DNA from: an uncultured Eggerthella sp. | Lineage (GTDB): Bacteria; Actinomycetota; Coriobacteriia; Coriobacteriales; Eggerthellaceae | Direction: 5' to 3' | Assembly (NCBI GenBank): GCA_900551155.1 | Contig: URVA01000016.1 | Location: forward strand, 1 to 20,817 | DNA length: 20,817 bases | Shown: positions 8,224-14,860 of the stretch, piece after piece | Layout: the number at the start of each line of letters is the position of its first letter | How positions within the stretch are numbered: position 1 is the first letter of the stretch | Notes under the pieces: generated by a model | What the model saw: only the letters and a program-made list of their open reading frames with translations | What the model was told of the DNA's origin: nothing | The model's database searches: none | Translations under genes and position numbers: made by a program

Positions 8224-10545
8224 ATGTTTGATCGAAATTCGTCATACAATCGCAGATCGAATCGTTCATCCTCTTATGAAGAGGATGATTTTCTTGATGC
8301 CCAAGACCAACAAGAAAGACATTCTGATCGCAGTGCACGTTCCCGTCAAAGTTCGCGTTCTGAGCGTGATCCGCATGCGAATTCGAGCAACCAATCTAAT
8401 TTTAAACAAGCTGCACAATCTGCTTTTGGCTCGCTTACTTCTCTCGCGTCCCGTTATGTGGGTTTTGGAGACTCGGGTTCTGCGGCGGGTGGAAATCATG
8501 CTAGGCGAGCGGCGAGTCGCTCTCAGCATGATAATTTCGAGTATCAAGACGAAGCCGTGGAGCCTCGTTCAGGCAGATCTCGTAATTCAGAGCGGTCATA
8601 TCGATCGGAATATCGATCAGATCGTGGTGAGCGAGCTTCTCGCGAAGAGCAAGGAAATCGGACAAGTCGTTCTCATCGATCTGATCGTTTTGGATATTCC
8701 GAACATGCAGGCATGCGCCGTCCTTATGAAGATGAGAAATCTTCTGGTTATGTCCGACATAATGACCCTGCCACTTCTTCGCGTTATCGTCAGCCGCGTC
8801 ATGTTGCTTTAGCAGACGCTTCGTATCGTCGCAGAAACTCTTCTTCGATGCGTGAGAGCTATGGTCATGCTCTGGATTATGCGCGCCATGCAGACAACGA
8901 AGAACGCTATGAGTTTGGTTATGATGATTATCCACGTAGGGATCATCGTTCAGGTCGTCCGGGAAGTCATGCGTATCGCAGCGAAGATAGGTATTGCGGT
9001 AGCTACTCGAGCGGAGAACGCCGTGGCCGTCATGCATATCACGACGATTACGGTGAATATGGCAGCCGTTATGATGAGCGTCATGAATCACGCGGTAGGC
9101 ATTCCTCTCCTGATATATATGTACGCTCTGGTAATAACCGAGGAATCTTCAATGGAGGCTTCTCGCTTCCTTTCGGAATAGGCTCTTCTTCTCGATTTAG
9201 GGGAGGCTATTATGGAGGTAACAGGGGAGGCGCTTCGATTCTTTCGTCACTGCCACTTCCTGTGGCATATGCTGTGCCTGTTGTTATTCTTGTTCTTATA
9301 ATTGCGCTTCTTGTATTTGTTGTTTCTTCGGTTCAGTCTTGTGCTGCTGGGGGACAAAATGATCAGCTTGACGTGCAAGAAGTTCAACCTATGAATTTAA
9401 GCTATCAGGCTTCGGTTTCGGGTATAGATGCCATCGTGGATCCGGGGGCAACTGTTACGGGCTTCACCTTAGCGAACGAAGGACAAAACTATACTCCAGC
9501 GCTTTCCGAAGAAGGCTTAAATTCTATACAGACAGCACTTGCACCTTTTGTGGATAACGGATACGACATCGGTTTTCTTTTGATGGATCTACAAACAGGA
9601 AGCGGGTACGTATATAACCCCGATTTGGAAGTTTATGGCGCTTCGTCATTTAAGGGTCCTGTGCTTATTTATGGGTGTCAAGAATCGCTTGAGCCAGGGA
9701 TTTTGTCTATCGATAGCGTAAATGATTCGGTATCTAATGCCATTATTTATTCGGATAATCGCTCGTACTACACCATGCGTGCTACTTTTGAAGAATATAG
9801 CGAAATTGGTCTGGTTAATTGGCTTGCTAATTTAGGTCTTGATTCTAGTTTGGAGTCCGATTCTTCCTTCCCGCATTACTCCACACGTGAATCGGCGAAG
9901 CTTTGGATGAATGCATATTTGTATTTTACTTCGGCAGACTCTGATCCTGAAATTGTTTCATGGGCACAAGATTTATTCTCTCAAACGGAAGTTTCTATGA
10001 TTCGCGCTGGCGTGGATCCTGCGTTTCCTTTGGTCTTGGATAGTGGGGAAGTGTATATACATCAGACCACTCAAAATGATCAATCATCCGATCAGGGTGG
10101 AGATCAAAATGGAGAAAATACCGAAGGGAATTCAGGCGATCAGCAGACTGGTCAATCCGGCGATCAGCAAGCCGATCAATCCGGTGATCAAAATAATCAG
10201 AATGAGCAGCAAACAGACGGGCAAATCGATCAGTCTCAAGGTTTGTCTGCTGCCGATATGGCAGACTCAAGTTCTAACTTAATTGTGTATGACAAAGCCG
10301 GCTGGCTTAACGGCGAAACGGATGATGGTCTGTGTGATGCGGGCATAATTTACGATGGTGATAAAGCCTATCTTATTTCTGTGATGTCAGGTACACCTGA
10401 TGGCGATGATGCTCGCCAGGATCTTGCCAGATTAGTTGCAGCTCTTTGGGGTCAGCGTAGTACTCTTGCACCAAGCCAGGGATATGTATTGGTTGATCCG
10501 GCAGCACCTGCCGATCAATCGAACCAAACGCAGCAGGGTCAATAA
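8224..10545 (+). CDS. Membrane-anchored class A beta-lactamase-like protein with Arg/Ser-rich N-terminus
   Basis: The 773-residue protein has four parts. Residues 1 to about 340 are low complexity, dominated by Arg, Ser, Tyr, Asp, Glu, His and Gly, with many SR/RS pairs and two RGG boxes (326-328, 334-336); they are probably disordered and cytoplasmic. One membrane helix spans about 346-368. After a linker comes a serine-hydrolase domain of the class A beta-lactamase-like type: SSFK (474-477, candidate nucleophile Ser474), SDN (510-512) and KAG (691-693, replacing the usual KTG). A Gln/Asp/Asn/Gly-rich insert (about 613-672) interrupts the domain before KAG. The likely role is extracellular, in cell-wall or penicillin-related chemistry, but no omega-loop Glu is evident, so true beta-lactam hydrolysis is doubtful. 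ATG 8224 is forced by a TGA at 8209-8211, yet no Shine-Dalgarno is visible. The CIRCE site lies upstream. Confidence 0.85.
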   Translation: MFDRNSSYNRRSNRSSSYEEDDFLDAQDQQERHSDRSARSRQSSRSERDPHANSSNQSNFKQAAQSAFGSLTSLASRYVGFGDSGSAAGGNHARRAASRSQHDNFEYQDEAVEPRSGRSRNSERSYRSEYRSDRGERASREEQGNRTSRSHRSDRFGYSEHAGMRRPYEDEKSSGYVRHNDPATSSRYRQPRHVALADASYRRRNSSSMRESYGHALDYARHADNEERYEFGYDDYPRRDHRSGRPGSHAYRSEDRYCGSYSSGERRGRHAYHDDYGEYGSRYDERHESRGRHSSPDIYVRSGNNRGIFNGGFSLPFGIGSSSRFRGGYYGGNRGGASILSSLPLPVAYAVPVVILVLIIALLVFVVSSVQSCAAGGQNDQLDVQEVQPMNLSYQASVSGIDAIVDPGATVTGFTLANEGQNYTPALSEEGLNSIQTALAPFVDNGYDIGFLLMDLQTGSGYVYNPDLEVYGASSFKGPVLIYGCQESLEPGILSIDSVNDSVSNAIIYSDNRSYYTMRATFEEYSEIGLVNWLANLGLDSSLESDSSFPHYSTRESAKLWMNAYLYFTSADSDPEIVSWAQDLFSQTEVSMIRAGVDPAFPLVLDSGEVYIHQTTQNDQSSDQGGDQNGENTEGNSGDQQTGQSGDQQADQSGDQNNQNEQQTDGQIDQSQGLSAADMADSSSNLIVYDKAGWLNGETDDGLCDAGIIYDGDKAYLISVMSGTPDGDDARQDLARLVAALWGQRSTLAPSQGYVLVDPAAPADQSNQTQQGQ
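10060..10240 (+). repeat. Low-complexity Gln/Asp/Asn/Gly coding repeat
   Basis: Within the beta-lactamase-like gene this stretch encodes about 60 residues built from degenerate units such as SGDQQTGQ, SGDQQADQ and SGDQNNQ. At DNA level the units share CCGGYGATCA-like cores near 10136-10192. Slippage of these repeats could alter protein length between strains. Confidence 0.75.
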
Positions 10546-10867
10546 ACGCTAAATTGTTCAACTAAGTTGTTTAAATCCGTAGAAAACGTGAATTTTTGTG
10601 CTCTTGGAAACTTCAAATCCCATATATGATTGACTTCCTTCGCGCGCGCGTTATACACTGCAAAAGTTCGCTTTCAAAAGCCCCGTGCGAGCTTGAGATT
10701 CGAACTTCAATACGGAAACTGTTTTGTGACGCTAGCTTGTTAGTCCAGAAGCAAGCTAGTTGGCAACATTTCAGGGGATGTTTGAAGATGGTGGAGTAGG
10801 ATCCCGCCGCTTCGAATCGGCAGCAACTTTTGAAAAACGACATTTGTTACTTTATTGGAGGAACACT
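10546..10867 (+). promoter_or_regulatory. rplM-rpsI upstream region: promoter and long structured leader
   Basis: These 322 bases hold the promoter at 10630-10657 (listed separately) and then a leader of about 200 bases before the rplM GTG. The leader contains a strong hairpin at 10731-10760 (8 perfect pairs flanked by wobble pairs) and two weaker ones, near 10765-10782 (AACAT/ATGTT) and 10805-10822 (GCCG/CGGC). L13 operons in other Gram-positive bacteria carry leader RNAs that bind the ribosomal protein; a similar role here is inference. I saw no terminator for the upstream gene. Confidence 0.55.
10630..10657 (+). promoter_or_regulatory. Housekeeping promoter for rplM-rpsI
   Basis: TTGACT (10630-10635), a 16-base GC-rich spacer with a CG run, and TATACA (10652-10657) form a good vegetative -35/-10 pair on the plus strand, placing transcription start near 10664. 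Confidence 0.7.
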
Positions 10868-11305
10868 GTGAAGACCTATTACGCAAAGCCCAACGAAGTT
10901 GAGCGCGAATGGCTTCTGATCGACGCAGAGGATCAGGTTCTCGGTCGCGTTGCATCAAAGGCAGCTCAGATCTTGAAGGGTAAGCACAAGCCTCAGTACA
11001 CCCCACACGTAGACACGGGTGACTTTGTGGTAGTTATCAACGCTGACAAAATCCGTGTTACTGGTGTAAAGGCTACGGACAAGGAATACTATCGTCACAG
11101 CGGTTATCCCGGAGGACTGAAGTGCGAAACGTTCCAGGAAGCAATGGAAAAGCATCCTGAGCGCGTTATTGAGCACGCAGTTAAGGGCATGCTGCCAAAG
11201 AACACGCTTGGCCGCGCAATGGCTAAGAAGTTGAAGGTGTACGCTGGTAGCGAGCATCCACACATGGCTCAGCAGCCTCGTGAGATCAAGATGGAGGATA
11301 ACTAA
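10868..11305 (+). CDS. rplM: 50S ribosomal protein L13
   Basis: This 145-residue protein is an early-assembly component of the large ribosomal subunit that binds 23S rRNA. Family landmarks run in order: KTYYAKPNEVEREWLLIDAEDQVLGRVAS at the N-terminus, the conserved HKPQYTPHVDTGDFVVVINADKIRVTG core, YYRHSGYPGGLK, then AVKGMLPKNTLGRAMAKKLKVYAG and HPHMAQQP near the end. Its length is normal. Translation starts at the GTG 10868, 6 bases after a GGAGG (10857-10861). An in-frame ATG at 10760 would add 36 non-homologous residues and is rejected. The stop codon overlaps the start of rpsI (TAATG), so the two are translationally coupled, as in most bacteria. Confidence 0.98.
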   Translation: MKTYYAKPNEVEREWLLIDAEDQVLGRVASKAAQILKGKHKPQYTPHVDTGDFVVVINADKIRVTGVKATDKEYYRHSGYPGGLKCETFQEAMEKHPERVIEHAVKGMLPKNTLGRAMAKKLKVYAGSEHPHMAQQPREIKMEDN

Positions 11306-11697
11306 TGGCAGGCGAAGCAATCTATTACGGCACTGGTCGTAGGAAGAACGCAGTAGCTCGCGTTCGTATCGTTCCTGGTACCGGTAAGGTTACAGTTAAT
11401 GGTCGCGATGGCGTAGAATTCTTCGGTCGCCAGGCACTCGTTGACTATGCAACCACCCCATTCGTAGTTACTGACACCAAGGGTCACTTCGACGTTATTG
11501 CTCGCTGCAATGGCGGCGGTGTATCTGGTCAGGCTGGCGCTCTTCGTCACGGTATTGCTCGCGCTCTTCTTGAAGCAGGCGATTATCGTGCAGAGCTCAA
11601 GCGTGCTGGTTATCTGACTCGTGACTCTCGTATGGTTGAACGTAAGAAGTACGGCCTGAAGAAGGCTCGTAAGCGCCCTCAGTTCTCAAAGCGCTAA
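11305..11697 (+). CDS. rpsI: 30S ribosomal protein S9
   Basis: This 130-residue small-subunit protein lies in the head of the 30S particle; its C-terminal tail reaches the P-site tRNA. The sequence has the family start YYGTGRRKNAVARVRIVPGTGKVTVNGRD, the central GGGVSGQAGALRHGIARALL, and the basic tail LTRDSRMVERKKYGLKKARKRPQFSKR, ending in the invariant Lys-Arg. Its length is exactly as expected. The ATG shares one base with the rplM stop, and GGAGG lies 8 bases before it, inside the end of rplM. A strong terminator follows 26 bases after the stop codon, so the operon is just these two genes. Confidence 0.98.
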   Translation: MAGEAIYYGTGRRKNAVARVRIVPGTGKVTVNGRDGVEFFGRQALVDYATTPFVVTDTKGHFDVIARCNGGGVSGQAGALRHGIARALLEAGDYRAELKRAGYLTRDSRMVERKKYGLKKARKRPQFSKR

Positions 11698-11722
11698 ACA
11701 GCTATTACAACGTTCAAACTAC

Positions 11723-11765
11723 AATGCCCGTTTCCGCTATGCGGAGACGGGCATTTTGTTTATTT
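11723..11765 (+). terminator. Intrinsic terminator of the rplM-rpsI operon
   Basis: A 15-pair stem (11723-11737 with 11741-11755, one G-U pair) with a 3-base loop is followed by TTTTGTTTATTT. This is a strong rho-independent terminator on the plus strand. Confidence 0.93.
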
Positions 11766-11831
11766 GCGGGCCTGTTTTTGGATGAATAGTGGTAATTCCA
11801 GTGGTGAAGCACACGTACTTTTGCTGAACCA

Positions 11832-11856
11832 GTTCAAAACGGGTTCAAAACCCGTT
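11832..11856. repeat. Overlapping direct and inverted repeat upstream of small-RNA promoter
   Basis: GTTCAAAAC occurs at 11832-11840 and 11843-11851 (11-base period). Overlapping it, AACGGGTT (11838-11845) and AACCCGTT (11849-11856) form a perfect 8-base inverted repeat with a 3-base centre. A further GAAC-CA-GTTC half-palindrome lies at 11826-11835. No T-run follows. The site is 37 bases before the -35 box of the promoter at 11893. Confidence 0.75.
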
Positions 11857-11892
11857 CATCCTGAAATTTCGTCATTGAAACATGTTCACACG

Positions 11893-11920
11893 TTGCAAAA
11901 AGAATTGTGCTCTATAGAAT
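11893..11920 (+). promoter_or_regulatory. Promoter for putative small RNA
   Basis: TTGCAA (11893-11898), a 16-base spacer and TAGAAT (11915-11920) form a plausible vegetative promoter. It predicts transcription start near 11927, with no gene start and no ribosome site downstream until the terminator at 12060. Confidence 0.6.
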
Positions 11921-11926
11921 GGGCAG

Positions 11927-12103
11927 CACTTCGAGGCAATCTTATTGCACAGGGGTATTAGGCAAGAAGATCTGTCTTGAAGACGTAAGACTCGGCGGAA
12001 ACCTAGGGCTTAAAAGCATTGGTTGCTATCTGCTGACTTACGTATGGGAAATATTTGGGATAGGGACCTGTGGCACGAAAGTGTTCAGGTCCCTATTTGT
12101 TTT
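11927..12103 (+). ncRNA. Putative small structured RNA, about 177 nt, unidentified
   Basis: A promoter ends just before this stretch and a strong intrinsic terminator closes it, with no plausible gene between. Local folds are visible: GCAAT-CTT-ATTGC (about 11937-11949), CAAGA/TCTTG (about 11963-11979), and ACGTAAG pairing with CTTACGT (about 11981 and 12039) around a branched interior containing CGGCGGAAACCTAGGGCTT. The terminator hairpin carries a GAAA tetraloop. I compared it mentally with 6S RNA, tmRNA, SRP RNA, RNase P RNA, T-box and common riboswitches and found no match. It may be a free small RNA, or a leader whose terminator attenuates the small gene at 12323. A short frame starting with ATG at 11919 lacks a ribosome site. 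Confidence 0.5.
12060..12103 (+). terminator. Intrinsic terminator of putative small RNA
   Basis: ATAGGGACCTG (12060-12070) pairs perfectly with CAGGTCCCTAT (12086-12096). Inside is a second stem, GGCAC/GTGTT, capped by GAAA. TTTGTTTT follows on the plus strand. Confidence 0.9.
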
Positions 12104-12145
12104 GCGAAAGGTTGTGGTTTTGGAACAGGAAGAACTTATTTCATA

Positions 12146-12308
12146 GCACAGCATTCGCACATATGCTGTGCCCCTTATGCGCAGTATTCCGTATGTATTG
12201 GTAATAAGCAGTAATGAACCATACCAGAGCAATACAAAGTGGTTTTCGTTACTGCTTCGAGAGAGAAAAAGTAAAAGGCTTCGGTAAAGAAACCGAACAA
12301 GAATCTTG
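12146..12308 (+). promoter_or_regulatory. Three-hairpin leader of the small membrane protein gene
   Basis: Three inverted repeats occur in series before the ribosome site of the 66-residue gene. GCACAGCAT/ATGCTGTGC is at 12146-12154/12163-12171. AAGCAGTAA/TTACTGCTT is at 12206-12214/12249-12257, with an inner ACCA/TGGT stem. TTCGGT/ACCGAA is at 12280-12285/12292-12297, ending 10 bases before GGAGG. All arms are perfect. This suggests a cis-acting RNA element or a stabilised 5' UTR. I recognise no known riboswitch class. A weak TTGTGG-N18-TTATTT promoter may start at about 12111. Confidence 0.5.
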
Positions 12309-12322
12309 GAGGTTAGATTCAA

Positions 12323-12523
12323 ATGATGTACGTAGCAGCAATTTGTGTAGTATTCCTCGCAGCAGGTATCGCTATGCTCTCTAAGCTTGGTCAGGGTAAC
12401 TCTGCGGCTTTGGAACTTGCTGTAGCTCGCGCAAACGCAGGCCGTAAGGTTCAGCTTGGCGTTCAGGCTCCTCGTGATTTCTATATGCAGCAGTATGACG
12501 AAGCTGTATCAAGCCGTCACTAA
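12323..12523 (+). CDS. Small single-pass membrane protein, 66 residues, function unknown
   Basis: I do not recognise this protein. The first 20 residues (MMYVAAICVVFLAAGIAMLS) form one hydrophobic helix, either a membrane anchor or an uncleaved signal. The remainder (KLGQGNSAALELAVARANAGRK...) is a short, mildly basic soluble part predicted largely helical, ending QQYDEAVSSRH. It looks real: GGAGG (12308-12312) is 10 bases before the first of two ATGs, it has its own strong terminator, and its codons (GTA, GCA, CTT, CGT, CAG, GGT) resemble the ribosomal protein genes rather than the surrounding transporters, which suggests high expression. The preceding 160 bases are a hairpin-rich leader. 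It has no operon partner. Confidence 0.72.
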   Translation: MMYVAAICVVFLAAGIAMLSKLGQGNSAALELAVARANAGRKVQLGVQAPRDFYMQQYDEAVSSRH

Positions 12524-12677
12524 TCATTGATCGCTAGGTAGTTCGGTACGTGAGTAACAGGTATTAGTTTGATTACTTGCTGACCTTCACCACTAAGTTT
12601 TTCGCTAACTTTTGGTATTGCTCCTATTCATCGTTATTCAATGGTTGGTAGAAAAAGCTAGGAACATACATGCTTTC
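12524..12677 (+). other. Long 3' untranslated region of the small gene
   Basis: About 154 bases lie between the stop codon and the terminator hairpin, unusually long for a 66-codon gene. Only weak pairings are visible (AGTAA/TTACT near 12552-12575, AGTT/AACT near 12596-12610). There is no credible gene. Confidence 0.4.
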
Positions 12678-12710
12678 AAAAGCTCTCAGCATCATGCTGG
12701 GAGCTTTTTT
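12678..12710 (+). terminator. Intrinsic terminator of the small membrane protein gene
   Basis: A 14-pair stem (12678-12691 with 12695-12708, one G-U) has a 3-base loop, and its 3' arm merges into TTTTTT on the plus strand. Very strong. Confidence 0.93.
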
Positions 12711-12742
12711 ATGGAACTAAAGTGTAGGAGTAGTGTGCTGCG

Positions 12743-12767
12743 GTTGTGTATTGAAGTTGTGTATTGA
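12743..12767. repeat. 13-base-period direct repeat
   Basis: GTTGTGTATTGA occurs at 12743-12754 and again at 12756-12767, with one A between. It lies between two convergent terminators and has no evident role. Confidence 0.8.
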
Positions 12768-12791
12768 GACTGTGGACTGAATAGGTTCCAG

Positions 12792-12830
12792 CAAAAGATG
12801 AGCCCCGCGACCTGTGGAAATCGCGGGGCT
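12792..12830 (-). terminator. Intrinsic terminator of the NCS2/SulP-like permease gene
   Basis: AGCCCCGCGA (12801-12810) pairs perfectly with TCGCGGGGCT (12821-12830) around a 10-base loop. Reading the minus strand it is followed by CATCTTTTGC. It lies about 107 bases past the permease stop. The T-tract is short. Confidence 0.7.
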
Positions 12831-12936
12831 GGAGGCAAGGAATTATGCAAGTTAGATGCACTGCGGATCTAGTTTTTGGTGTCGTGTTTTGTGCTATAAA
12901 ACGCGGCACGTGTAATGCGTTCTAAACCGCAATGGC

Positions 12937-14382
12937 TTATTTACTCTCTTCGTGTTCAGCCTTAGCTTTGGCCATACGTTCTTCCAAAGCTTTGAGCTGT
13001 TTAGCAGTTTCCTCTTCTTCAAGACGAAGCTCTTCTTTGCTTGTTGCATAGTCGATGCGGATCTTGCGATTGTTGCAAAGCAACAGGTAAAGAATGATAG
13101 AAGCAGGAAGACCAATGGAAGCGCCACGGGCAACGATGAAGCCAGCGGACATACCAGCAATACCACGGTCCATGTCGTCGCGAAGCAGGTTGATAGCAAT
13201 CTGTGCGCAAACGAAGCCCTGAACAACCATGATTACAACCAGCAATGCACCAGATGCAGCCAAAGAAACTTCGTAGAGTGGATAGAAGAACAAGCCAACT
13301 ACAGTAAAGATAAGGTTCGTACCAGTGCCGTCATAAATGGAGTTCATGCCTTCGCGGCCAGATTCCTTATAACGAGCAAAAGTAGCGATTGCATAAGGAG
13401 GGCTGAAAGGACCAGCCAATGCAGGATAAGGAGCGAACAGAGAAAGAACTACGTTACGGATACCGCAAACGATGTTGGTGCGGTTTACGTTGAACTCAAT
13501 GTATTCGTCATCACGAGCAGAATTGATGCAAAGCTGCTGAACGGTGATGAAGTCGCCATAAGCAATAATCCATGCAGTAAGTGCATAGGGGATACCAGAG
13601 ATCCAAATAGTAGGATCAGTGCAGAATCCAATAAAGAAGGGCGAAACAGCTGCAAATAATGCACCGAAGTCAGGCATTACGATGAACTGGCCTGAGAATT
13701 CATATTGGAAGTCGCCTGAAACGCCACCAACGATGAACAGGAACAAAACGCCCCATAAGAAGCTGTAGTTACCAAGCAGTGCCAAAATTTTATGTTCGGA
13801 CATCTTTTCGCGAATACGCTGACTGAACATAAACAAGCAAACTACTACCAGACCGCCAAGGCAAGCAATAGTTGCGGTATCAAGTGCGCCGCCTTCAGAC
13901 ATACGAGCAACAACGGAGTTAATACCTGCGCCTAAAACAATGCCGCCTTTCAAGGCTGGAGGCAAAATCATGTTGAGTTTCTTGGATAACCCTGTAGCGC
14001 CTAAAACAATGAATAGAATTCCGAGCTCTAACTGTATAACAGTAAGTGCTTGGAATCTTATTACGCCTTCTGGAAGGGTTTCCAGATAGAGCACAATTAC
14101 TGCCATCGCCGCCGTAATCCAACCGCAAACTGCCGGTTCGCCCAAGAACCAGCTCAAGGTATAACAGGCGGTCTCAAAAATTACGAGTGCGTATGCAGTG
14201 TTGGGGTCCAAGCCCAACGTAGAAATAAGAACAGCCAATGCACCGTATGAAGTACATGCGTTCATGAGGCCTGTAATAACTTCAGGACCAGAAATATTAA
14301 AGTGGATAAAGGGAATACGAATGCGGAATATTCCCAGTCGAATACATGGCTGAATGCCACCGTATTCACGCTTTAAAGCCAT
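12937..14382 (-). CDS. NCS2/SulP-superfamily-like permease, substrate unknown
   Basis: The 481-residue protein is highly hydrophobic, with about 12-14 membrane segments. Segments such as ILPPALKGGIVLGAGINSV and YGDFITVQQL, plus the LFAPYPALAGPFSPPYAIATFARYKE loop, resemble the nucleobase/ascorbate (NCS2, SLC23) and SulP folds. The classic NCS2 QxEGxxxTR-type motif is not obvious, so this may be a divergent uncharacterised branch. The last 45 residues (437-481) are cytoplasmic, rich in Glu, Lys and Arg, and probably form a helix or coiled coil. GGAGGG lies 5 bases before the ATG at 14382. The gene is monocistronic, followed by a hairpin terminator, and diverges from a DMT exporter across an AT-rich region. 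Transporter is sure, purine/pyrimidine substrate is only a guess. Confidence 0.75.
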   Translation of the reverse strand: MALKREYGGIQPCIRLGIFRIRIPFIHFNISGPEVITGLMNACTSYGALAVLISTLGLDPNTAYALVIFETACYTLSWFLGEPAVCGWITAAMAVIVLYLETLPEGVIRFQALTVIQLELGILFIVLGATGLSKKLNMILPPALKGGIVLGAGINSVVARMSEGGALDTATIACLGGLVVVCLFMFSQRIREKMSEHKILALLGNYSFLWGVLFLFIVGGVSGDFQYEFSGQFIVMPDFGALFAAVSPFFIGFCTDPTIWISGIPYALTAWIIAYGDFITVQQLCINSARDDEYIEFNVNRTNIVCGIRNVVLSLFAPYPALAGPFSPPYAIATFARYKESGREGMNSIYDGTGTNLIFTVVGLFFYPLYEVSLAASGALLVVIMVVQGFVCAQIAINLLRDDMDRGIAGMSAGFIVARGASIGLPASIILYLLLCNNRKIRIDYATSKEELRLEEEETAKQLKALEERMAKAKAEHEESK

Positions 14383-14860
14383 ATGACCCTCCTCTAGATA
14401 ATCAAGTTCCGCAAGAGCGAATGGGGATTAACTTCTTAATAATTCCTTTCTTGAATCGAAAACCTCCAATTTTGAGCGCACAAAACTAAGCCTCTTCCAC
14501 AGAGAGTTTTTTCGCTTATGTTTTGTGATTTAGACGGGAACCAATTTATGAGCGCTTGAGAAAAAATAACGAAGGTTTTTCAAACGACCTAACAAATTGG
14601 ATAGTCCGCTTTAGTAAATATAATCTTTAGCTATACAAGAATTACTAATGTCTATGTTATGAACCCATTCATCGGAATCTATAGATGCGTTCAAAAAAAT
14701 TAAACTAACGGACAAATAGATAAAATGTGTAGAGAAAAAACTCGTGAACGTGTTATAAATTTATTAAATTACGTTATTTAATTATTCAATCAAAATGAAT
14801 TGTATTTTGTAATTAATTTCCCCTCTATCAATTTTCGCGGTTAGTTGTTACTTTGTGTTC
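14383..14860. other. AT-rich divergent intergenic region
   Basis: These 478 bases hold the control regions of both divergent transporter genes. The half next to the exporter gene (about 14640-14830) is very AT-rich. A nested, symmetric inverted repeat occupies 14541-14600: CCAATTT/AAATTGG outside, GAAAAA/TTTTTC inside, with 12 unpaired bases on each side. No open frame is believable and no clear -35/-10 pair was found. Confidence 0.5.

Noticed and set aside
8501..9091. 196-residue minus-strand and 194-residue plus-strand alternative frames over the Arg/Ser-rich region
   Set aside because: They arise from the biased TCN/CGN codons of the real gene and have no start signals.
10765..10830. tRNA-like 3' half (TTCGAAT flanked by GCCG/CGGC) in the rplM leader
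   Set aside because: No anticodon arm, no G53-C61 pair, acceptor strands mismatch after four pairs, and no CCA end.
11927..12103. 6S RNA, tmRNA, SRP RNA or T-box identity for the putative small RNA
   Set aside because: The 5' and 3' ends do not form the 6S closing stem, and there is no tag frame, no GGAAGCAGC-like SRP loop and no T-box sequence.
12952..13659. 235-residue plus-strand open frame
   Set aside because: It is antisense to the permease gene, has no ribosome site, and its composition is that of a shadow of a membrane protein gene.
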